NCBI GenBank assembly: GCA_037954235.1
Contig: JBBMOA010000015.1
Coordinates: 437,501-501,500, forward strand
Direction: 5' to 3'
From: Aulostomus chinensis
Lineage: Eukaryota; Chordata; Actinopteri; Syngnathiformes; Aulostomidae
Length of the DNA: 64,000 nucleotides
A program made the translations under genes and the position numbers. Within the stretch, counting starts at the first letter, position 1; every line of letters begins with the position of its first letter. The notes below the pieces were generated by a model that saw only the letters and a list, made by a program, of their open reading frames with translations, was not told the DNA's origin and did no database searches. Shown one piece after another: positions 12,501 to 22,594 of this stretch.

Positions 12501-13805
12501 CCACTACCAGCCATTGTGCTGAGCTAACTAGCCTGGACCTGAGCTAGCTGATGCTAGCACTTCCCACCCACTACCAGCCATTGTGCTGAGCTAACAAGCC
12601 TGGACCTGAGCTAGCTGATGCTAGCACCTCCCACCCACTACCAGCCATTGTGCTGAGCTAACTAGCCTGGACCTGAGCTAGCTGATGCTAGCACTTCCCA
12701 CCCACTACCAGCCATTGTGCTGAGCTAACAAGCCTGGACCTGAGCTAGCTGATGCTAGCACCTCCCACCCACTACCAGCCATTGTGCTGAGCTAACTAGC
12801 CTGGACCTGAGCTAGCTGATGCTAGTACTTCCCACCCACTACCAGCCATTGTGCTGAGCTAACTAGCCTGGACTTGAGCTAGCTGATGCTAACACTTCCC
12901 ACCCACTACCAGCCGTTGTGCTGAGCTAACTAGCCTGGGTCTCAGCTTTCTACACTGTGTCATATGAGGCAAAAAATACTTTAAAGTGAGTCAATCTCCT
13001 TAAAAAGATGAAGTACAAGTATACAAATCATCTTGTACATCAACTATGCACATACCTGAACAATGGAAGGGGCGGGGCTAATAAATGACATCAGAGACAT
13101 GTGGCATGCTCCACAGGCTGTTTCAACTTCAGTCCTTGAGTGGCACCTGGTGACATCAGTGTGATGGGCCCTAATACAGAGCCCTGGGAGGCTCAGTGAG
13201 ACACACTCCTTGTGCATTATGGGAAATGTAAGCACGAGTATTTTGTACCAAATGCTGATGATCAATCCTGGTATCGGTGATGATGGTCCATGGCTTTGAT
13301 TCTCTTCTCAAGTTTCAAAGAAACAGTTTCTGTCTCCTGAAAGCTAAAAGCTGCCGCCCACCATCCTGTTATGTAACAGACCTGGCTGCTGCTGCTGCTG
13401 CTGCTGCGTGTGTGTGTGCGTGTGTGTGTGCGTGTGTGTGAGGGCGGTGAGTGGGATGAGGTCAGTAAGGTGTTACACTCATCCATCTATATCCAACTTG
13501 ATACAGAATTCACATAAAAAACTACATCCTGAAAAACACCAGAACAATTTCTGAAAAATCTACAAAGCCCTGAATACAAATGCAATATTTAATAATCACA
13601 TGAAATCAAATGAGTGGGCAAATTACCACCAAACCAATTCGTTACAAATCCTAACCCTATAATCAATAGGAATGATCAGCGTTAACCTCATGTAAAGTAG
13701 CAGGAACATCTTCCTCCCCCTCCTCCTCCTCAGCAGGACTTACTTGCCCAGCTCCTCATACAGCTGGTACTCTTCAGTGAAACGAGTGCAGATGACCGTT
13801 GCCAT
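2976..13805 (-). CDS. camk2a: Calcium/calmodulin-dependent protein kinase II alpha, coding exons 1-4 (partial gene)
   Basis: CaMKII is a dodecameric Ser/Thr kinase activated by Ca2+/calmodulin, central to synaptic plasticity. The four exons (62, 95, 60 and 55 nt) join in phase and encode the first 90 residues: the N-terminus MATVICTRFTEEYQLYEELG, the glycine loop GKGAFSVV (20-27), catalytic Lys42 in EYAAKII, the alpha-C glutamate Glu60 and HHYLIFDL up to the hinge. CTRFTEEYQL, VKVLSGQEYAAK and HHYLIFDL fit the alpha paralog better than beta, gamma or delta. The rest of the kinase domain, the regulatory segment and the hub domain are encoded left of the window. Oddities: Asp58 and Ala83 where vertebrate paralogs I recall have Glu and Gly. 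Introns 1 and 3 are inflated by minisatellites. The family is certain; the alpha assignment is likely. Confidence 0.93.
3031..3771. other. camk2a intron 3, exon-4 end
   Basis: Non-coding. I see no gene, transposon ends or tandem repeat in this stretch. Confidence 0.4.
3772..4110. repeat. Three dinucleotide blocks: (GT)n, (CA)n, (GT)n
   Basis: GT at 3772-3847, CA at 3903-3973 and GT at 4049-4110, separated by roughly 55 and 75 bp of unique sequence. Neighbouring blocks are inverted copies of each other and could pair as hairpins. Long ORFs over them are repeat artefacts. Confidence 0.95.
4594..4640. repeat. 12-bp tandem repeat (GCTAGTGCTAAT), about 4 copies
   Basis: Direct repeats of GCTAGTGCTAAT, in camk2a intron 3. 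Confidence 0.85.
4641..5485. other. camk2a intron 3, middle part
   Basis: Non-coding; only scattered AGTAGTA-like triplet runs that foreshadow the minisatellite to the right. Confidence 0.4.
5486..8805. repeat. Triplet-based minisatellite, >3 kb, in camk2a intron 3
   Basis: Tandem mix of AGCAGTAGTGTT, AGCAGTAGTGTC (12 bp) and AGCAGTAGTATTTTC (15 bp), degenerate before about 5690 and regular after it. All modules are multiples of three and lack stops in several frames. This yields long open frames on both strands (TAENTTAN-, LLKILLLT- and VFSAVVSAV-like), which are artefacts. Larger blocks recur: 6540-6830, 7650-7880 and 7890-8160 share the same variant order, pointing to segmental duplication within the array. 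It ends about 10 bp from the donor of camk2a exon 3. Confidence 0.97.
8815..8874 (-). CDS. camk2a: camk2a coding exon 3
   Basis: 60 nt, acceptor TTCTCAG, donor GTGAGT. Encodes DHQKLDREARICRLLKHPNI with alpha-C Glu60. Too short for a long ORF and easily missed. The donor sits within about 15 nt of the intron-3 minisatellite. Confidence 0.95.
9137..9512 (-). mobile_element. tRNA-derived SINE-like dispersed element
   Basis: On the minus strand it begins with GGGCTGCACGGTGGTGCAGT, a box-A-like region (GTGGTCAGCACTGTGGCC) and a box B (GGTTCGAGTCCC). It then has the widespread fish consensus with the GTCTCCATGTTCTCCCTGTT and TCCTCCACAGACCAAAGACA stretches. Related pieces are at 45196-45454 and 50692-50776. 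It lies in camk2a intron 2 in the gene's orientation. Confidence 0.85.
9562..9592. repeat. (CA)n microsatellite
   Basis: About 15 CA units in camk2a intron 2. Confidence 0.95.
9593..10294. other. camk2a intron 2, exon-2 side
   Basis: Non-coding. The 9700-10030 part looks like a diverged dispersed element, but I cannot assign a family. Confidence 0.35.
10295..10389 (-). CDS. camk2a: camk2a coding exon 2
   Basis: 95 nt, as in other vertebrate CaMKII genes. Acceptor TTTCCAG, donor GTGAGG. Encodes the glycine loop GAFSVV and Lys42 of the ATP site through NTKKLSAR. Confidence 0.95.
10390..11064. other. camk2a intron 1, exon-2 side
   Basis: Non-coding. An open frame at 10601-11143 has no recognisable domain and runs into the MITE. 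Confidence 0.4.
11065..11269. mobile_element. Palindromic MITE (hAT-like termini)
   Basis: Two 80-bp arms (11065-11144 and 11190-11269) are near-perfect reverse complements around a 45-bp spacer. Termini are CCAGGGGTGTCCAAACTGG and its inverse; CAGGGGTGTC-type ends are common in hAT MITEs. No clear 8-bp target duplication is visible. No coding capacity. Lies in camk2a intron 1. Confidence 0.85.
11597..12945. repeat. 67-bp minisatellite, about 20 copies
   Basis: Unit begins CCTGGACCTGAGCTAGCTGA and contains CTTCCCACCCACTACCAGCC and TTGTGCTGAGCTAAC. The period of 67 bp was measured between successive CCTGGACCTG starts (11661 and 11728). Copies differ at few positions (ACTAG/ACAAG, GCACTT/GCACCT/GTACTT), so the array is fairly homogenised. 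A diverged single unit lies at 55826-55885. Confidence 0.97.
12946..13743. other. camk2a intron 1, exon-1 side
   Basis: Non-coding except for a short (CTG)n/(GTGTGC)n microsatellite at 13384-13440. No other feature seen. Confidence 0.5.
13744..13805 (-). CDS. camk2a: camk2a coding exon 1
   Basis: Encodes the start Met through Gly20 plus two bases of Lys21, then donor GTAAGT. The start matches the family N-terminus (MAT-CTRFTEEYQL). The 5' UTR continues upstream, but its end is not visible. Confidence 0.93.
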
Positions 13806-14848
13806 AGCGACCCAATGGGGCGAGGGTCAGGGGGCTCCCTGTCCGTCTTCCAGAGGATGGTGATGTTAGTGAAGATGAAGGCCAGCAGTTGGACAAGTCG
13901 ATCTGAGTTGCGAGCGAAGAAGAAAACAGGGAGGAGGAAAAAGTTGGAATCTGGCAGCAAGATAAAAGAGAGGAAGACAAAGAGGGAGAGGATAAGAAAA
14001 TGGAGTTTGATAGTGACAGAGGAAGAGGAGGAGGAAGAGAAGATGGAGAGATGATGAGAGCAGTGAGAAGAGCTGTCTCTGTCCCTGTCTTCTCAACTGT
14101 GGCTGCTCAAGCTGCCCGCCCACTCGCCCCTCGGCCAATCACAGCCCAGGAGACACACACATGGTCACCATGGTAACTGCATCCCTCAGTCTGTGCTGGG
14201 GAGGACGACTGCAAATATTACTACAAATAGGACTGCTGCTACTGCTGGTGATATTGCAAACACTACTACAATCCACAATGCTGCTTCTGACAGTAATAGT
14301 ACAAAAATACTGCGACCAGCGCTGCTTGTACTCGGTGTATCAGGGGTCCAAGCGTTGCTCTCCTTCTGATTCATTTCTCTGTGTTGGCGAGGGTTCCTCT
14401 CAGCCTCATAACCAACTTCAGGTTTGAGGGATGAAGAGCGTCTTCATGAAGAGGTCCAGCAGCAGCGCCGCCACAGTCTGGTTCACAAAAACACCTGCGT
14501 GGTTTGATTGATTCCGACTGTCATTTGGGGTCACACGTTTTGGGTGCGCCGCTGCTGGAACTCGGCGCCATGTTGCTGAAACAGTCAGAACACCTGGTGA
14601 GCCAAGTCACATTTTATTTCACTTGTATAGAGCCATGACTTCAGTGATGACGCGTCACAGCGGTCAGGGCGACCCGATTCCACGATCCCCCTACTGAGTA
14701 GCATCAGAAGTTCTCCCCCGGCAGGTCAGGTAGCCCATTCAGACAGAGGAAGTGATTGGGTCAGTGGTCAGGAGGGGGGGCAGTGATGATGTCATCACTA
14801 GGAGGCTGTGCGTTAAAGCTACATCAGTCAGACACGCTGTTACTGGAC
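13806..14848. other. camk2a upstream region / sra1 downstream region
   Basis: Holds the camk2a 5' UTR and promoter, not individually visible, and a purine-rich block near 13905-14055 (GGAGGAAG-like on the plus strand). Ends at the sra1 poly(A) signal. No TATA box is placed with confidence. Confidence 0.4.
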
Positions 14849-14854
14849 TTTATT
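14849..14854 (-). terminator. sra1: sra1 polyadenylation signal AATAAA
   Basis: AATAAA on the minus strand about 350 nt after the sra1 stop. A second AATAAA at 14613-14618 is an alternative. Confidence 0.6.
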
Positions 14855-15203
14855 AACTTGAGTAAACAGAGTCACACTTGCAAACACAATGATGTCACCT
14901 GGTCCAGGTCGACGGTTCCCACCTGATACCTGTGACAGACCCAATCCTCCATCTTTGTGTGAAAACAGGTGAAGGTCGTCCTGAGTAGGTAACGGAGATT
15001 TTGTGTTTACACAGTTTGAACTGAGCTCTGCTGTGATTGGTGGACGAATAAGGATTTGGTCAGGTGCCAGAGTCCAGACTGTCCAGTCCAGACCCCTGAC
15101 AAACCCCTGACCTTTGACCCTCTGCTCAAATGAGAACCGTCACCAGATCCTGCTTTTACTGAAAGATTCAGAGTTCATGAAGGAAGCCTGAACTACATCA
15201 GAA

Positions 15204-15412
15204 CTAAGAGACAGAGTCCTGGGCCGGGTCGGAGGTGTCCTGGGCTTTTCCCTCTGAGAGCTTAAAGGGTTCTAAGAGTTCTGGACTGAGTTTTCGAGTC
15301 TCAGCAATGAGCCGCTTCACACCAACCATCCATTGGCTGACCTCGGTCACATGGTCGACCATCAGCGAGCGATGGATCTCGTCAGCCGAGTCCCAGTTCC
15401 CGGACTGCAACT
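15204..15412 (-). CDS. sra1: sra1 coding exon 6 (terminal)
   Basis: Acceptor CTCTGCAG. Encodes ELQSGNWDSADEIHRSLMVD and the conserved WMVGVKRLIAE, then a variable tail to a TAG stop. Confidence 0.96.
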
Positions 15413-18400
15413 CTGCAGAGACAGACAGGTTTTCAGGCCTGCAACTGAAACAGACCTGTTCATTATGTAAGAAGTGGCAAAGCCTGCACAACTACAAATG
15501 CTCATTCGTGGCGTAGGTCACATGATCAGACTACAGCATGGAACCAACACGCCGTGATAAAACCAAGCATCAGAGTGACTCAGACAGACAGGTGTTACCC
15601 AGCGAGAGGTTCCTCATGCGTCTCCTCACAGGGAGGCTCAGTCTACCCGATGTCCAGCTCTCCTGCAGGAGGTGGAGTCTCTTTGCCACATCGTCACACA
15701 CCTGGCGCTGCACAAAGGTCACAGCGTGGGTCAGAATCACACTCACACATGACAAACGTATGACAGGCAAGATACTTCATCTGCTTCAGGTGAATGGGTG
15801 TCAGGTGGTTCCCCTGAGCAGCAGCGCCCTCTGCTGATTTAGGTGGTAAAATACAGGGTTCTGCTTCCATCTGTTGACGTGGATAGAGCAGGACACACTG
15901 CAGGGCGGCGGGTGGGCGCGTCACGGACGCCATCCACTCATTTCAAACATGTTGCACTACTACTGGTAGCCAAAGACGGAGCCGCTGTCACCGAGGAACA
16001 TCAAAGGCTGGAGTCCTTGAGGCTAACGTTAGCTAGCACACTGTACCGCTGCTGACCAGGGCCAAGGTCACCTGGAGTTCTGGCCTAAGAACCTGGTGCT
16101 GAGCACATTTACCTCCAGCCTTGTTTGGCCACTTGCATTCATTTTGTCACTGCATCAGTCTCAGTTCTACTGACATCTGCTTCCTCATGAGATCATGTGG
16201 GCGTGATGGCCCCGCCCCCTCAAGAATGATCATCTTAGTAGGAACTTGAAGTGTTCCCATGTTCTCCTCTCAGGTGTGACCTTCTCTTCAGAACTGTAAC
16301 TCTGCTGGGGTCCAGCTTTCGGACTGCGCTGCACTATTGTCACATGACTGGAGGGGACACTTTGAATCGGCGTGTACAAAGACACACTGACTGACAGGAG
16401 CGCCTCTGGACTCATCCTGTACTCTTCAGGACTGAGACTCACCGGCCAGCTTCTCCTACCCGGACCTGATTCAAGTCAGCGACCCCAATTCCTTCTTATT
16501 TCTCTATTGATTGCATCAAGTTGTTGGTCTTCTGATGGACCCGAGCCTGACAAAAGTCTGAACTGGAGACAAAAGTTTGGTCTCCTGTTACTTTAATACA
16601 TTTGATTGTTTTGAAAAGTTTGGGAGTAAAACTGATGTTGCCTGGATGACTGTGACCGAGGCACTCACACAAACGTCCAGCCTGCAGGCGGCCAGCGCTC
16701 GCTCCAGCACCGGTAACACTGCGTCGATGTCAGGCTCAGTCTCTGATTGGCTACTGTCATCCTCACTCCTTGGCCTGGGGGGAGCAGGGGGTGTGGCTCG
16801 CCAGCCAGGAGAACGGGCTGCAAGGATCAAGACATGAGGTGTTAATTACCTGTGAATAAACGAAGCGTCACCCTAATCAAGGTTGAACAGAAAGCAGGTG
16901 GCGCTAACGGAGCAAACAGGAGCCCTAGACGTCTCCAGCAGGTGTGACGCTCACAGCGACTCAGCTGTCAGGGACTGGTGGGGGGGTTCGTGACATGGCA
17001 GCCGGTTTGGCAGGTCCAGCACTTGTTGAGTCATAACAGGCGCTTGACTTGTCCGCCATCTTGCCCGTGTGGGGTTCTTGGAGCCTGACTGGAGCTGGTC
17101 ACCCGCCAACAGCAGGCTAACACATCTAAGCTCGTCTGAGAGGAAGTCATGAGGGTTCATGCTTCAAGAATGAACGTGTTGCTGCTCCCGTCTCATTTGA
17201 GAAGGTTGACGCTTTGAAGCCAAGAAGCATTCGGGTCGACCCCAGTGACAAGGAGACCCGATCACCTTTGTTCAGAGGCATACCTGTTGTCATGGCAACA
17301 CTTTTAGACACTTACCTGCAGGGGGAGGGGCTTTTCCACCAGGAGGTGGAACCAGGGGGCTAGAACAAGGTGGAGTCATGGGAGGAGGTCCTGCATCTGG
17401 GAACAAATGAGTGACAAGACATTCACAGCTGTATGTTAGCCTCGTTTTGTTCTCAACCACCATCAAGCCCAAGAGAGTCCCTCGCTCCAGCTGCTGCTGA
17501 CGCATCGACTGACGCCTCCAAGTCCCAGGACAGGTTGTGGGGGTTCGATGGTCCGAGACAAAGAGCTCTCAGAGGGTGGTGTTGTGTTCAGCAGGGGTTC
17601 TCACCGAGTGGTACAGCTCTCTTGTTCAGAAGGTTCCTTTGAGGCCCATGGGCCATCTGGAGGCCGTAGGAGAACTGAGGGGGGTCGTTCCAGCCTCGCT
17701 CCTGGTTACCTGGCAACAGATAGACAGGTGTCAGAATTACAGTTGGGGAGTTTGTCCACTCCAAAGTGTGGATGGAACTCTGGCAGGCCCACTTGTCCCA
17801 GCCCACTTGTCCAGGCCCACTTGTCCCAGCCCACTTGTCCAGGCCCACTTGTCCCAGCCCACTTGTCCCGGCCCACTTGTCCCAGCCCACTTGTCCCGGC
17901 CCACTTGTCCAGGCCCACTTGTCCAGGCCCACTTGTCCCGGCCCAGCAGGATTTTCATCTGCATCTATAGAGTTGGACTTGATCGTAGTGACAAAAGCTG
18001 AGTTACTAACGACAGGAATTGAACCACTGCCATCAGGAGTACCCGGCATCAAAGCGGTTCCTTGTACTGGATGACAACTTTGCAGCTCCAAGTTTGCGCA
18101 GTGAGTCAACTCGAGGATGACCACACCTGCAGGCAACATCGTGGACCGAGGGTACTGCTCTCAGGATCAGACTCAGTCCAGGACTGATCCCTGTCAATAC
18201 CTGGGCCCCAGATCAAGTGGAACCTTCTAACTAACCCTGCATCATCGTCGTCATCATCATCCAGGAATCGGACCTGTAGCACTTCGATCACCAGACACAG
18301 CTTCGATGAGCGAAATGGTCTCGCGTGACGTTAGAGGTCAATAATGATGGACATGTCTACAGAAGGACTACAGAGCCGGGACGCCGAGCCGGGACGCCTC

Positions 18401-18546
18401 GGCCCGCAGAGCCACAGTCGTGCTACCCGTGAGCTGTTGGCTCCAACCACACGGTTGTTTACACCTGAGTTGTTACCTTCAGGTATCAGCTACAGGAGCA
18501 GTTTGTGACGCGAACTCTCACCTGGTTTGACGTACATGTCCTCCAT
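15204..18546 (-). CDS. sra1: Steroid receptor RNA activator 1 protein, complete (225 aa)
   Basis: SRA1 is known both as a coregulator RNA and as a protein that modulates nuclear-receptor transcription. Six coding exons (25, 105, 81, 149, 109 and 209 nt) join in phase into 226 codons including the stop, close to the mammalian protein in size. The N-terminus is MEDMYVKPGNQERGWNDPPQ; then comes a Pro-rich linker (GPPPMTPP, PLVPPPGGKAPPP, residues about 46-70). The C-terminal SRA1 helical domain has VCDDVAKRLHLLQESW and DEIHRSLMVDHVTEVSQWMV. It points away from apbb3 across a CpG-rich gap, suggesting a shared promoter. The start was chosen because it fits the family's short M-x-x-(L/M)YVKPG beginning. 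Intron 1 contains a 14-bp minisatellite. Confidence 0.95.
15599..15707 (-). CDS. sra1: sra1 coding exon 5
   Basis: Acceptor TTTGTGCAG, donor GTAACA. Encodes RQVCDDVAKRLHLLQESW and LPVRRRMRNLSL of the helical domain. Confidence 0.94.
15708..16668. other. sra1 intron 4
   Basis: About 960 nt of non-coding sequence. No element recognised. Confidence 0.5.
16669..16817 (-). CDS. sra1: sra1 coding exon 4
   Basis: Acceptor CCTTGCAG, donor GTGAGT. Encodes an acidic linker (RSEDDSSQSETEPD) and the first helix of the SRA1 domain (LPVLERALAACRLDVC). Confidence 0.92.
17316..17396 (-). CDS. sra1: sra1 coding exon 3
   Basis: Acceptor GTTCCCAG, donor GTAAGT. Encodes the Pro-rich linker (AGPPPMTPPCSS, VPPPGGKAPPP). 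Confidence 0.92.
17605..17709 (-). CDS. sra1: sra1 coding exon 2
   Basis: Acceptor TTGCCAG, donor GTGAGA. Encodes GNQERGWNDPPQFSYGL, the most conserved N-terminal stretch. Confidence 0.95.
17785..17946. repeat. 14-bp minisatellite, about 12 copies
   Basis: Units of GCCCACTTGTCCCA / GGCCCACTTGTCCA in sra1 intron 1, 75 nt from exon 2. Because 14 is not a multiple of three, it opens overlapping frames on both strands; none is coding. Confidence 0.96.
18522..18546 (-). CDS. sra1: sra1 coding exon 1
   Basis: Encodes MEDMYVKP plus one base, donor GTGAGA. Only 25 coding nt, supported by phase and by the conserved YVKPGN junction. Confidence 0.88.
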
Positions 18547-19664
18547 GTTGGAGCCACCGTGGCACTGCGCTGAAACAAAGCTAGTTCCTGAGCTAAGTGA
18601 CAAGCTAACTGCTAAGCTAACTGGAAAGTTAAAACATTAAAACTTTTCGGGGGAAATCCAATGAAACCACGCAGCGGGTCGAAGTGTCGCGATGTGTTCT
18701 TCGGTACTGCTTCCGGGTCGAACGCACGTCCCCGGGCGGGCGGCCGGTCCAGGCTGACTCCTCCTAGAGATGGGCAGGTGGTTCTAGAGCCCGTGTCTGA
18801 GCTGGTGTTGCGCGACCACTGTCACGTGACTGGGGACGTCAATGGCGCGTCACGAAGCGTGGACAGGCAGCTTGGGAGTTTACGTTCTCAACTATCTTAT
18901 AAATGCTGCCTCGGAGTCTCAGCACAAGGGTGTGTTCTGAAGAGAACCTGAGAGAACCCGGGAGAACCCAGGCGGTCCGGCAGAGCAGCGCCGTACTGTC
19001 AGTCCCGAACCTCAGTTCGCCGCCAGGTGTCACTGTTCTCGTTGACAGGCTTCAGACAGTTCACCGGCTCGTCTCTACTTTCTCGTGACGCAAGCGGAAA
19101 TGGTCATCTCAGCCATTGCGTCATATGTCAGCGATGAGCCGTGAGGCTGCCAGGGAGGGCGATGCCAGGAGTCCCAGCAGGCTTCTCATAATAAACCTCC
19201 TCAAACTGGCCGGACCCTCTATGATGACCCGTCTCGTTCCTGTCTGACCTGAGTCGTTGCCGTGTGTGGTTGTCATGGAAACACACTTGAGCATCTTTTT
19301 TTGTGCAGTGAAGGGCGAGCAAGGGAGCATGTCAGAGAGGGAGGGGCATGATGACCTCATAGGGAGGAGAGGAGGGAGGAGGGAGTGGTACTGCCTCCAT
19401 CAGCCAGAGAGGAGGAAAACAGGATCCCTGAAACCACACGGTGGAGAGAGAGAGAGGGAGAGCAGCTGCTGGGACGGAGAGAAAACAAAGAAGAAGACCG
19501 ATGGTGTCGTCTCAGAGGAGAACGAGAGACACCGAGACGCACAGACAGAGAGACAGGGAGAGACAGACGGGCCAGAGGACGCTGTAGTTATCTGGGCCTG
19601 TGCGCGCGCGCGCGTGTGTTGGAGGGCAATCAGCTGATTGGAACACACATCAGAGGGCGGAGCC
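18547..19664. promoter_or_regulatory. Probable bidirectional sra1/apbb3 promoter region
   Basis: 1.1 kb between two divergent start codons. CpG-rich from about 18660 to 18860, while surrounding introns are CpG-poor. Transcription starts are not visible, and apbb3 may have a 5' UTR exon here. A purine-rich stretch at 19360-19560 follows. Confidence 0.65.
18821..18830. promoter_or_regulatory. GTCACGTGAC palindrome (E-box/CLEAR-type)
   Basis: Perfect 10-bp palindrome with a CACGTG core, matching the site of USF/TFE-type bHLH-Zip factors. It lies mid-way in the CpG-rich sra1/apbb3 gap. Factor and function are inferred. Confidence 0.45.
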
Positions 19665-19713
19665 ATGATGGGCAAAGATTACATGTTGGCCATCATCATA
19701 GTCAACTATGACG
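19665..19713 (+). CDS. apbb3: apbb3 coding exon 1
   Basis: Encodes MMGKDYMLAIIIVNYD plus one base, donor GTAAGA. Either of the two leading ATGs may be used. Confidence 0.93.
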
Positions 19714-22539
19714 GTAAGACACACACACTCACACACACTTGGCAGTTCTGAACTCTCTAACTGCCCTTGAAGGTGTCTCTGAGAACGTCCTCACTTTCCA
19801 GGGATGTTCCGGCCTCGTTCCATCCAGACCTCTTCAGACGACCTCTAGCGGTCCTACAGAGTTCACGGGCGTCTTAAGAACCCTAAAATTTGATTTAAAA
19901 TATGTCTCTTGGTCTGTATTGTGATTTACGACTTACAATGTATGGGGTAGTGTCATTGTGTGTCACGGGTGACAGGAATATGCCGGTACACAGAGGGAGC
20001 ACTATGGTGTCAGTTCCCCCAAAAGTTCCAAATAAATCCGTATGGGGATTCATCAAAGTGATGTCCTTCGTCCCTCTTTCTGTCCCAGCTGTGAACGATG
20101 TCGGACAGATCACTGAGGGCTGTCCTAGACGTCCTGCAGGGTGATGCCTGATGTCTGGTTGTGACATGTAACGATGCGGTGAGCTGTATTTCTGAAACGC
20201 GGTGCTCCAGTTTCCTCCTGAGGGTCAATGAGCTGATGTGAGTCTGCAGTGGGGGGGGGTGATATAAAGGTGTTAGCCCCCAGCTAGCAGGCGCGTCCTG
20301 CTGCCTGGGTCATCGCTGGTCAACTGCAGACACCCTCTGGTGGCTCCACCATATGTGACATCCTGATAGTTCCCATGGTGACAGACATCTAACAACAACA
20401 AGCTGCATCTGAGTACAACATTGCTGTTGAAGCCATTTCAACATCCAACACGTTGACCATGCTACGACTGACGCCAGCAGCACGTCGGCCCGTCTGCCTG
20501 GCGTAATGTGAGCGCTGGATAATCACTCTTATCACCACTCAACACCTTGCATCTCCACTTTTTGCAGCAGGTCTATTTGTCTCTCCTCATCACATGACGT
20601 ACGTGGTCCTTGATGCATTTACGGTGACAAACTCACCATAGAAACGCCTCAGTGTTTCAGGGCAAGCAAAACATACGGAGCCAGAAGGCCTGCCTACACG
20701 CCACTGACGTCTCCCGCCTGTCCGCTATCATATTGTCGTTATTATTATCATCGTGGTTAATCAAGTCACTTTTACTCCATGGACCAATGAAAGGGCCTCT
20801 TCTTGATCCTCCAGTGAGACGAACAGTTGACTAGAATTACTTTTATTTGACTGAAATTGTGAAGAATAAAAAGACTAAAATGTGACTAACGAGACTAAAT
20901 CCAAAGCAGCTTGGGGGTGGCGTCACAGCCTCCGCTCCGACGTGTCCTCGCAGGAGCCGGCAACATTGCAGTCACGCAGTACAGCCGTAGCAGAACCCTG
21001 GTGGCCTGCTTGGATCAGGGACACACCTGTGTTTGCCTGACAGCATGAACAGAGGAGTGACATAGACAGGAAGTGACAGGCAGCTGATCACTCCTGTCAA
21101 CCCCGGCAGTCCGCATTCTTACCATCGCACTGACTGAAGAACTTAGGAGACACAAGGCAGATACGAGGCAACAGGGAACTTCAGGATTCCACGCTTACTG
21201 CTCGGTCCTCTGGTCTGTCGCTCTGTAGATGTGGTTCCGGGCTGTTTCCACTGATATGTTCAGTCCAAAATGGCGGCATGGCTGTTAGGAAAATAGCCTC
21301 AGCTTCCCCTTGTGCTCCTCTTCTCTTTGGTCCAGAGAGACCTGGGGTGTAGAAGTCAGGGGGTTATGAAGACAACAGGAAACCCACACAGAAACATGTC
21401 ACACAAGGATCGATGACGACCTTCCGTCTCCTCCGGATGGACAAGTGCAGCCAGTGGTATCGTGGTGTCACAGTCAGCTGACGCCACGTCTCCTGTTTCT
21501 GAGCTCCTTTAATTATTCGGATCTTCTTCTCTCTCAGCACTTTGAACTCTGAACGTGATGCAACATTCAGGACAGACCTTGAACAATGTGAGTTCGCTCG
21601 ACCGCCAGAACGTGAAATGATCCATTCTGAGCAGCAGAGAGTTCTCTAGGGGCACGTGGACATGATGTGGAACATTCAGTGTAACAGTTAGGGATATTTT
21701 AGGGGACCAAATATGGATTGTTCCCTCAAGTGCAGAGCTGAACCTGTTGAGAGTTCACGTGACGTGACTCCACATTGTTTAAAAGTGAAAAGGTGATGCA
21801 AGAACTCAAAAAGCCCCAAAAAGAAATAGACTAGTTGGTCCCCTCAAGGTTCCTGTGATGTCACTAAAGGTTCTGCAAACACTTAGGGAAGTAGTAGATC
21901 GGTAATTGGGCCCCTCAAGTTGCTCAGGGTAACATTGTTGTGTTTTCCCAGACAACATTTGGACCGACCAGAACCTCCTGCTGGACCCAGACCTTCCCTC
22001 TGGCTGGAGAACCATCAAAGACTCCACAGGAACTTACTACTGGCACGTTCCTACAGGTGCCACCCAGTGGCAGCATCCCAGACTGACCGGGATGCCACAG
22101 CAGCTCGACACTCAGGTGAAACAGGTTTGAACTGGTAACTCTTAATCCAGTTCAACTTGGGATACCCAAAGTTAATCAGGTTAGCTCAGGTTTGTGTCAG
22201 GTTAGCTCAGGTTTGTGTCATGCTAGCTCAGGTTTGTGTCATGCTAGCTCAAGCTTGTGTCATGCTAGCTCAAGCTTGTGTCATGCTAGCTCAGGTTTGT
22301 GTCATGCTAGCTCAGGTTTGTGTCATGCTAGCTCAAGCTTGTGTCATGCTAGCTCAGGTTTGTGTCATGCTAGCTCAGGTTTGTGTCATGCTAGCTCAAG
22401 CTTGTGTCATGCTAGCTCAGGTTTGTGTTATGTGTTGTTTTGTTTTAGGAGGAAGTTGTTTCACAGACCTCCAGCAGACAGACAGACAGTGCACCCAAAG
22501 ACAGGTAACGAGCTAGACATGTGCTTGCTTGCGCGCACG

Positions 22540-22594
<55 letters not shown>

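Noticed and set aside
17537..18139. ORFs with repeated GWDKWAGTSG or SRPTCPSPL motifs
   Set aside because: Translations of the 14-bp minisatellite in sra1 intron 1; only the exon-2 part (ERGWNDPPQFSYGL) is real coding.
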